Assembly: GCA_943788775.1 (NCBI GenBank)
Contig: CALSRO010000007.1
Coordinates: forward strand, 34,251 to 98,250
Direction of reading: 5' to 3'
DNA from: an uncultured Flavobacteriales bacterium
GTDB lineage: Bacteria; Bacteroidota; Bacteroidia; Flavobacteriales_G; Salibacteraceae
DNA length: 64,000 nt
Part shown: positions 58,587 through 64,000 of the stretch, piece by piece
How the letters are laid out: the number at the start of each line of letters is the position of its first letter
Numbering within the stretch: position 1 is the stretch's first letter
Translations under genes and position numbers: made by a program
Notes under the pieces: model-generated
What the model was told of the DNA's origin: nothing
Seen by the model: the letters and a program-made list of their open reading frames with translations, nothing else
Databases searched by the model: none

Positions 58587-58778
58587 CTATACAAACGAGT
58601 GTAAAAACAAAATAAGAAGGATAAGTATGAAAAGCGCAGCCAAAATAATTGAGGCTACACTTCCACCTGCAAGAACGGCAGCTACTTTACCTGTAATTGT
58701 GTGCTTGAACGACAAGAGTGACGCTGCTGTAGCCAAGCCTAAGAGGAAAAGCCAAATAAGATTAAAGAATACGATCAG
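58587..58778 (-). CDS. possible small membrane protein without a standard start
   Basis: An open reverse-strand stretch of about 63 codons, ending at TAG 58587-58589, that reads VFFNLIWLFLLGLATAASLL, a short basic loop (SFKHTITGK), then AAVLAGGSVASIILAALFIL and a hydrophobic tail. Two clean membrane helices suggest a real product, and the pattern resembles DUF4190-like helices of the preceding lipoprotein. Yet no ATG, GTG or TTG lies in frame after the upstream stop; CTG 58778 is the only candidate. Low confidence. Confidence 0.3.
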   Translation of the reverse strand: MIVFFNLIWLFLLGLATAASLLSFKHTITGKVAAVLAGGSVASIILAALFILILLILFLHSFV

Positions 58779-58791
58779 TTATGCAGCCAAG

Positions 58792-59736
58792 TTATTGCTG
58801 AAGGCCAAACATGATAAAGAATAAGATTGTGGCAAGTAATAAGCCGAGAAACTGAACCCCAATGGCAATTTTGGAACTCAAGGTTTCTTTAAACGAAAGG
58901 ATGATTGATGTAATGGTGGGCCAAAGAATAATTGCATAGATAGCAACTAACACAGCTCCAATTAATCCCGTTAACAGCAATAAGGCGAATGCTTCTACAA
59001 AATCGATCGACATTACAAGCCACCCAATCAGCACGCCCAGAATACCGCCAGTAGCTATGAGCGCAATGGCAGCAAGGATGCTCAACCCAAGAGCGATGCC
59101 TCCCATGACTTTCCTGAATTTGGGAGTGAAAATGGTTTTGTCTTTCGAGTTGGCAATTATCTCAATAAGGTAAAATATACTAAGAAGACCTACAACCAGT
59201 ATGGTCATGACCATGATTGGTATGCCAAGTGAAAAAATCCCTGCAGAAATCCCAACCATGCCCAAAACATAAATCCCAGCAATGTATATACCCGAAAGAA
59301 CCGCCAGAACGTAGCAAGCCAGTAGTTTATAGAGGTTTGTTTTTTTCGATTCCTCGGAGATCTCGGGCTCAACTTCTAAACTATGGTCATTTGAAACACT
59401 CTTTGGAGGCTCGATCTTATGCTCTTTATACGACTTAAGCTTGAGAATGGATCGAATGTTTCTTGTTGTTGTGGAAACCACCTCTATAGGTTCCGACTGA
59501 ACTTCATTCTCCGAAGGTTTTGGGATAAATGGGGTGTGGTTATCTGCAATCACCGTATCCTCTATGGCGATTTCGAAATCTTTTTGGCGTTGCAGTTTAT
59601 CTGCCTTTTTCTGAAAGTGCAGACCGGGTCGATATTTCCGCTTCTGCATGAACCCGTTTCCAACCACATCGCTGCTTTGCTTGCAGCCAGAGGCTACAAT
59701 AAGTAAAATGAGTATGAAAAATGAAAGGTGTTTCAC
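58792..59736 (-). CDS. lipoprotein with FMQKRKYRPG motif and C-terminal membrane segments
   Basis: A 314-residue protein with lipobox (IVASGC, Cys at 18), the motif GFMQKRKYRPGLHFQKK, a polar linker (about 45-130, rich in E, S and K) and then about five membrane helices. It shares the layout and motif of the 42.7-kb lipoprotein. A lipidated N-terminus combined with membrane helices is unusual. It sits between DUF4105 and the sugar reductase genes; function unknown. Confidence 0.62.
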   Translation of the reverse strand: MKHLSFFILILLIVASGCKQSSDVVGNGFMQKRKYRPGLHFQKKADKLQRQKDFEIAIEDTVIADNHTPFIPKPSENEVQSEPIEVVSTTTRNIRSILKLKSYKEHKIEPPKSVSNDHSLEVEPEISEESKKTNLYKLLACYVLAVLSGIYIAGIYVLGMVGISAGIFSLGIPIMVMTILVVGLLSIFYLIEIIANSKDKTIFTPKFRKVMGGIALGLSILAAIALIATGGILGVLIGWLVMSIDFVEAFALLLLTGLIGAVLVAIYAIILWPTITSIILSFKETLSSKIAIGVQFLGLLLATILFFIMFGLQQ

Positions 59737-59766
59737 GCGAGTTGCAAGGATTTTGATCCTTACGAA

Positions 59767-60918
59767 TTAACGCAATTTATAGTTCACATAACTACGTATG
59801 AGCATGATCAACATCAGCGGAATAGTGGCTAAATGCAGCATTTGGGGTAAAAATGGGAACAGGATCAGAGAGCCCATGAGTATGCAGCCAATAAGCATAA
59901 AGTACTTTTTACTCACCTTATTGTTCCACAGGAAGGGAATGATCAATAGATGGGTGGGAAGTGCCCACAGCATATTGAAATTATTGGCAGTAGCTGTGTG
60001 GTCTGTAATAAACCAGAGGAAGAATAACAATGCGCCCACCAAGCCATAGACTAAAAGGATCACTATGTCAATTGCGATGAACTTCTTTCCCTTGCGGTAA
60101 CAAATAGCGGATAGAATAGCAATAAATCCAAATAGAATCCAAAACAGCGGGATGGGCTGTGTCCAAGACCACTGATATGTGAGTCCTTTGGTTTCTACCA
60201 GAGTTCGTTTTGATTTAACCAGGGGATGGCCATTTAAGGTTGCATTGTCATAAGCATCGCTCAATTCATCTGGTAAAAACATGTATTCCAAGTAATTGGG
60301 TTTTTTATCACATGGAAGTCCAAGGCCCAAGTCAATGCCAAAATCACCCCAAGGATGATAGATTAAATAGCTGTCAATCATATTGCGATAGCTGGGATGA
60401 TCAGGCTTGGATAAATCCGCGAATGTTACATCACCCTGGAGTGCTGTATCTAGGATATCACGCAGGATAGAGGAGCAGTTGTCATAAAAGAAATCGTAGA
60501 GATAATATTTGTTTTCGGGTTGGTAATTCCAAGCAAGGAAGCTGGCGATACTCTGTTTTTGGGCTGAATCTAAATCTAAGGTTTGCTCGATGACCCCGCG
60601 ACCTTCGTATTCATAGGATTGGACAAATCGATCCATGGGCGCTAGGCCTAATTTGTAATTGAGTTTGCCCATGGCAAAATTGTAGTAGAAATCTTCATCG
60701 AAGGAGAAGGTGCCATAGTTAAAAACGGCATCCACGTTGTTGACAGGATCGTGGACTCGCATTGCGCTATGTCCAAAAAGACTGTACAATTCTTCGCCCG
60801 GGCTACAGGTAATTAATGAGATTTCCGCTTGATTTGATAATATTAAAGTTTTGGTTTCTTGACTTTGCGCTTGAGCGCACATTATCAAGATGTTAAATGT
60901 AAAAATTAACACTCTCAT
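59767..60918 (-). CDS. DUF4105 domain membrane protein
   Basis: A 383-residue protein: signal peptide (MRVLIFTFNILIMCAQAQSQ), then the DUF4105 (Lnb N-terminal-like) periplasmic domain with ISLITCSPGEELYSLFGHSA, VFNYGTFSF and YDFFYDNCSSILRDIL (conserved His and Cys suggest a papain-like or NlpC-like thiol active site), then five membrane helices. Its start overlaps the stop of the RmlC-like gene (ATGA 60915-60918), so it is translationally coupled to sugar-nucleotide genes. Its activity is unknown. Confidence 0.82.
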   Translation of the reverse strand: MRVLIFTFNILIMCAQAQSQETKTLILSNQAEISLITCSPGEELYSLFGHSAMRVHDPVNNVDAVFNYGTFSFDEDFYYNFAMGKLNYKLGLAPMDRFVQSYEYEGRGVIEQTLDLDSAQKQSIASFLAWNYQPENKYYLYDFFYDNCSSILRDILDTALQGDVTFADLSKPDHPSYRNMIDSYLIYHPWGDFGIDLGLGLPCDKKPNYLEYMFLPDELSDAYDNATLNGHPLVKSKRTLVETKGLTYQWSWTQPIPLFWILFGFIAILSAICYRKGKKFIAIDIVILLVYGLVGALLFFLWFITDHTATANNFNMLWALPTHLLIIPFLWNNKVSKKYFMLIGCILMGSLILFPFLPQMLHLATIPLMLIMLIRSYVNYKLR

Positions 60919-61466
60919 TTGCCGAATGTAAAGGGTGTGTTGAAGTTGTCAAGAAGGTCAAACGCCAAGTCCCTTTCGGAGTGAGTTCCGTCTTTTATTG
61001 GCCAGTCAAATCCAAATGAGTCGAATCTTAAACCATCGTCACAACTAGGGGAGTGCATAGTGCTGGTTAAATAGACCATCGTAGTATTGTCTTCTAAAAC
61101 ACAAAAGCCGTGTGCTACACCAATGGGCAGATATGCGGCCTTGTAATTATCACCGCTCAACTCTACTGTAACGCACTTGCCATATGTGGGGCTTCCCAAT
61201 CTGATATCAAGTATTACGTCCAATAGCTTTCCGCTGGTGCAATAAACGATCTTGGCGTGATCCTGCGGAGGTCGTTGAAAGTGCATTCCTCTGATCACTC
61301 CTCGTTTGTTGGTTGAGTAGAAGCTTTCTTCAAATTGACTTACAAGACCGTGTTCATCCAGCGTTGCTTTGTGATATGGCTTAACGAACATTCCGCGCTT
61401 GTCACCAGCATGAAACATCTCGATTTCAAATACACCAGGTATTTCTAATTCTTTCAAACTCTTCAT
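60915..61466 (-). CDS. RmlC-like 4-keto-6-deoxysugar 3,5-epimerase
   Basis: A 183-residue cupin. IPGVFEIEMFHAGDKRGMFV, then RGVIRGMHFQRPPQDHAKIV with the catalytic His, LDVILDIRLGSPTYGK and LPIGVAHGFCVLEDNT, are RmlC/RfbC blocks. Next to a CDP-glucose 4,6-dehydratase the substrate is probably a CDP-linked 4-keto-6-deoxysugar rather than dTDP. It overlaps both neighbours by ATGA and is part of one operon. Confidence 0.88.
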   Translation of the reverse strand: MKSLKELEIPGVFEIEMFHAGDKRGMFVKPYHKATLDEHGLVSQFEESFYSTNKRGVIRGMHFQRPPQDHAKIVYCTSGKLLDVILDIRLGSPTYGKCVTVELSGDNYKAAYLPIGVAHGFCVLEDNTTMVYLTSTMHSPSCDDGLRFDSFGFDWPIKDGTHSERDLAFDLLDNFNTPFTFGK

Positions 61467-62533
61467 AAATGGAAGAACTCATCGATTTGTTTACTCGTAT
61501 AGTTGAATGCGTCATCACGACCGTCTCTATACCAATTCACTGTCCATTGAACCGCCTCAGCTGATGTGAATTGTGGTTCCCAATCTAGTTCTGTTTTTGC
61601 TTTATCAATAGCCAGTTTTAAGAGCCCTGCTTCATGCGGCTTGTTCTTGATGTCAGGAGTTTTATAGGATCCTTCTCCCCAATTCTCAATAGCCAATTCA
61701 ACCATGTCTAACACTGTTCGCTCATCATTAGGTCTTGGTCCAAAATTGTATCCTACTGCATGTTTCACAGGATCGTTAGCCAATCTGGCAGCAAGAGTCA
61801 AATAACCATTTAAAGGGTCTAAAACGTGTTGCCAAGGTCTCACAGAATTTGGGTTCCTGATCTCCACAGGCTCATTGGTAATGAGCGCTCGAGCAATGTC
61901 AGGAACCAATCGATTTCCGCTCCAATCGCCTCCACCAATTACATTTCCGCTGCGAGCAGCAGCTACGGCTTGTTGATGTTCTTCATATTTCAAGGGATTT
62001 AGAAACGAATTGCGGTAGGAGCTAATGGCAAGTTCTGCACAGGCCTTCGAGTTGCTGTATGGATCAAAACCTCCAAAACGTGCCGTTTCGGGATAAGGAT
62101 CTTTCACTTCCATGTTTTCATAAACCTTGTCTGTAGTGATGATCACGCTCGTGCAAGGCTTTTTAAGGGATCGAAGAGCGTCCAACACGTATATGGTTCC
62201 CATTACATTGGTGTCATAGGTTTCAACAGGGAGATCGTAAGAATCAAGCACTAAAGCTTGAGCCGCCATGTGAAAAACGAAATCGGGTTGAAAATCTAGC
62301 AGCTCTCTCTTCACGCGCTCTCGATCCCTTATATCCGCAATCACTGAGTGGCAAAGACTATCTCCGTCAATTTGTGGGTAAAGGTCTTGCTCCGTCAATG
62401 GGGCCAAGGCGTATCCTTTTACTTCTGCGCCAAGTTTATTGAGAATGAGGGTGAGCCAAGCTCCTTTAAAGCCGGTGTGACCGGTTAGGAATACACGCTT
62501 CCCGTGAAATGCTGATTTTAAGTCTATTGTCAA
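61463..62533 (-). CDS. rfbG: CDP-glucose 4,6-dehydratase
   Basis: A 356-residue extended SDR that makes CDP-4-keto-6-deoxyglucose. The FLTGHTGFKGAWLTLILNKL motif, YALAPLTEQDLYPQI, FHMAAQALVLDSYDLPVETY, ITTDKVYENME and catalytic YSNSK are the RfbG pattern (distinct from RmlB). It probably heads the operon with the RmlC-like and DUF4105 genes. The partner cytidylyltransferase (RfbF) is not in the window. Confidence 0.92.
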   Translation of the reverse strand: MTIDLKSAFHGKRVFLTGHTGFKGAWLTLILNKLGAEVKGYALAPLTEQDLYPQIDGDSLCHSVIADIRDRERVKRELLDFQPDFVFHMAAQALVLDSYDLPVETYDTNVMGTIYVLDALRSLKKPCTSVIITTDKVYENMEVKDPYPETARFGGFDPYSNSKACAELAISSYRNSFLNPLKYEEHQQAVAAARSGNVIGGGDWSGNRLVPDIARALITNEPVEIRNPNSVRPWQHVLDPLNGYLTLAARLANDPVKHAVGYNFGPRPNDERTVLDMVELAIENWGEGSYKTPDIKNKPHEAGLLKLAIDKAKTELDWEPQFTSAEAVQWTVNWYRDGRDDAFNYTSKQIDEFFHL

Positions 62534-62615
62534 TTTCCTTCGATTTGGACGTTGGCCTCAAATGTAACAAGCTTAACCTCTTTTACCTTCCCAAAAAAGT
62601 CAAATCGCAGTCTTT

Positions 62616-64000
62616 TTAGTCACTGATGATCAGTATGGCAATCTCAGTATTTTTCTCTCCATTGATTTCCACCGAATAGAGACCTGAGGCCAGCGATAAT
62701 GCTAGTTCTATGGTACTCTTTCTTTCTGGATAAGAATTACTATAGACCGTCTGCCCAAGGTTATTGATTACACGAATCGAGTGAATGCTGTTTTTTGAAT
62801 TGATCTGAAAGTATCCGTTACTTGGGTTTGGATAAATCAACACACCATTTCCAGACGCTATTTGATCCAATCCTACATTTTTAATGTCAATGCACTCAGA
62901 TGTGTCGCTGCAGTCTCCAAGTGAGATTAATACCGCATAGCTTCCATTCAACTGGGCAGCAAAGATCTGCGAGGTGGCTCCAGCAATTTGATTGAGGTTA
63001 TCCTCACAATCTAACCATTGATAAACGGCCCCTGACTGGACCGCATTCAACGTGCTGCCCGATTGGTTTACAGTAATGTCAATCGAATTTAATACGAGAT
63101 CAAGAGATATTATTGAATCGCAACCTGCAGCATTGGGTACAAGGTATGTAGCCGTATTGTTTGAATTGGTGTAGGTATTTCCATCTAACCATAATATCGG
63201 ATCGCAACTTTCAATAAAGTCGGTATAGATGCTGGAATATGTCAAGGTTAAATTCAGCGTGCTAACGCTATCACAAAATTCCCCAACATTGGTATGAAAA
63301 GTAGCTGAATTATTGTTTTCTGTGTAAGTATTTCCGTCTATCCAGGTATATGAATCACATGCGGATTGGGTGTCAACTCCTGTTATGGAATCGAGTTGGA
63401 GAGTAGTAATATAGACACTATCGACAGAAATCGAAACATTCACTGTGTCGTAATAAATTCCTGCTTGATTTTGAAACTCACCTTCCAAGTAAACACTATC
63501 GTAAGAACACAACTGCATCGTTGTTTCACTCACTAAATATTCACCTAAGATGGCATTTGAATCGTTGGACTGAACGAAAAACTGTGTCATAGAATTGATT
63601 GAACAAGCATTGGTGTAATCGTAAAATCCGTTGTTGAAGTTGTCGGCACCGCAGGCTGAAGTCCAGTTGTTTATATGTTCGTTCTCGCTTCTTGTCCAAA
63701 GTTTAGCATCAGAAGGGTTTCCATAGGGTTGGCCAGTAGCTGTTTTTAACCGAAGGTGATCCAATGCGCTAAACGTGCTGTTATTACCATAGTTGTTGAT
63801 GATCCAATAATGTCCAGTGTGTGGGTTGGAATTGGGCAAACTATCAGGCAAAACATTCAATCGAGTTACTACAACTTCGCCATTTGGGGAGGTGTTTCCA
63901 AAATCTATTTGTGTGCTGGAGCTATTCCAATTGATAGAGCCGTTTGTATTAACGGTTAATCGTTCACTAACCCCGCCACCTACAGGTGCGGTTGATATTA
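62616..64000 (-). CDS. T9SS-secreted repeat protein, 5' end outside window
   Basis: The frame is open to the right edge, so the start lies outside; the first available start (TTG 63860) is internal. Visible: a Cys-containing repeat in two copies (CDSYTWIDGNTY with LNLTL, and CDPILWLDGNTY with LDLVL), an Ig-like or PKD-style stretch (GAVYQWLDCEDNLNQIAGAT), and a type A sorting domain at the end (VLIYPNPSNGYFQIN, INNLGQTVYS, LASGLYSVEING, ILIISD). Surface-exposed or secreted; the functional domain is probably outside the window. Confidence 0.8.
   Translation of the reverse strand, partial: ISTAPVGGGVSERLTVNTNGSINWNSSSTQIDFGNTSPNGEVVVTRLNVLPDSLPNSNPHTGHYWIINNYGNNSTFSALDHLRLKTATGQPYGNPSDAKLWTRSENEHINNWTSACGADNFNNGFYDYTNACSINSMTQFFVQSNDSNAILGEYLVSETTMQLCSYDSVYLEGEFQNQAGIYYDTVNVSISVDSVYITTLQLDSITGVDTQSACDSYTWIDGNTYTENNNSATFHTNVGEFCDSVSTLNLTLTYSSIYTDFIESCDPILWLDGNTYTNSNNTATYLVPNAAGCDSIISLDLVLNSIDITVNQSGSTLNAVQSGAVYQWLDCEDNLNQIAGATSQIFAAQLNGSYAVLISLGDCSDTSECIDIKNVGLDQIASGNGVLIYPNPSNGYFQINSKNSIHSIRVINNLGQTVYSNSYPERKSTIELALSLASGLYSVEINGEKNTEIAILIISD

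Noticed and set aside
58627..58824. Forward-strand open frame of 65 codons
   Set aside because: It lies opposite the better-supported two-helix frame and the end of the lipoprotein gene, has low-complexity composition and no family resemblance.

Overview
The window looks like a chromosomal segment of a low-GC Bacteroidota, most likely a marine-type Flavobacteriales. I infer this from two proteins with type IX secretion (T9SS) C-terminal sorting domains, a DNA polymerase III alpha subunit with a fused N-terminal proofreading exonuclease, a DUF4249-type lipoprotein, a TMTC-like TPR protein, candidate TAnnTTTG promoter elements, and many small lipoproteins of Bacteroidota style. I see no rRNA or tRNA gene, insertion sequence, prophage or CRISPR array.

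Region 1 (1-11.7 kb) is a surface polysaccharide cluster. It holds a WbpP-like UDP-sugar 4-epimerase (cut by the left edge), a WbpB-like sugar dehydrogenase, a Wzx flippase, a Wzy-like polymerase, a Wzz-like chain-length protein, two GT4 glycosyltransferases, the initiating undecaprenyl-phosphate sugar transferase, a UDP-GlcNAc 2-epimerase and an O-antigen ligase. A T9SS cargo protein (11.8-13.4 kb), a DAACS symporter (13.4-14.9 kb) and an MFS transporter (14.9-16.1 kb) follow. Nearly every gene from 1 to 15.02 kb is broken by single-base indels, although the conserved protein continues in another frame. From 15.02 kb on the genes are clean. The sharp boundary points to poor local sequence rather than gene decay.

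Region 2 (16-31.9 kb) is housekeeping: a GNAT/carbon-nitrogen hydrolase fusion, an ECF sigma / anti-sigma pair with a Spy-like gene, trmN6, an SDR oxidoreductase, a nitronate monooxygenase, a sodium symporter-lipoprotein-peroxiredoxin operon, priA, arfB, an RluA-type pseudouridine synthase, panB and a DUF4249 lipoprotein.

Region 3 (32-47 kb) is envelope-rich: dnaK, an MMPL/RND exporter, four related TM2-like secreted or membrane proteins, an operon of a LolA-like protein, a YidD-domain protein with its own signal peptide and two related TPR/membrane proteins, a lipoprotein with a membrane tail, a YvlD-like protein, a decayed RimK / N-formylglutamate amidohydrolase remnant, and a TMTC-like TPR protein.

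Region 4 (47-64 kb) holds xerD, aroQ, a DUF58 protein, a degenerate AT-rich repeat, trxA, dnaE and a SulP transporter. It ends with a reverse-strand nucleotide-sugar group: CDP-glucose 4,6-dehydratase, an RmlC-like epimerase, an RmlD-like reductase and a DegT-fold enzyme with His at the PLP-lysine position. A DUF4105 protein and a second membrane-tail lipoprotein are interleaved. The right edge cuts a T9SS cargo gene. The two sugar loci plausibly feed surface glycan synthesis. I see no clear novel defence or mobile system; the best leads are the TM2-like family, the YidD/LolA operon, the RimK-FGase remnant and the His-type DegT enzyme.
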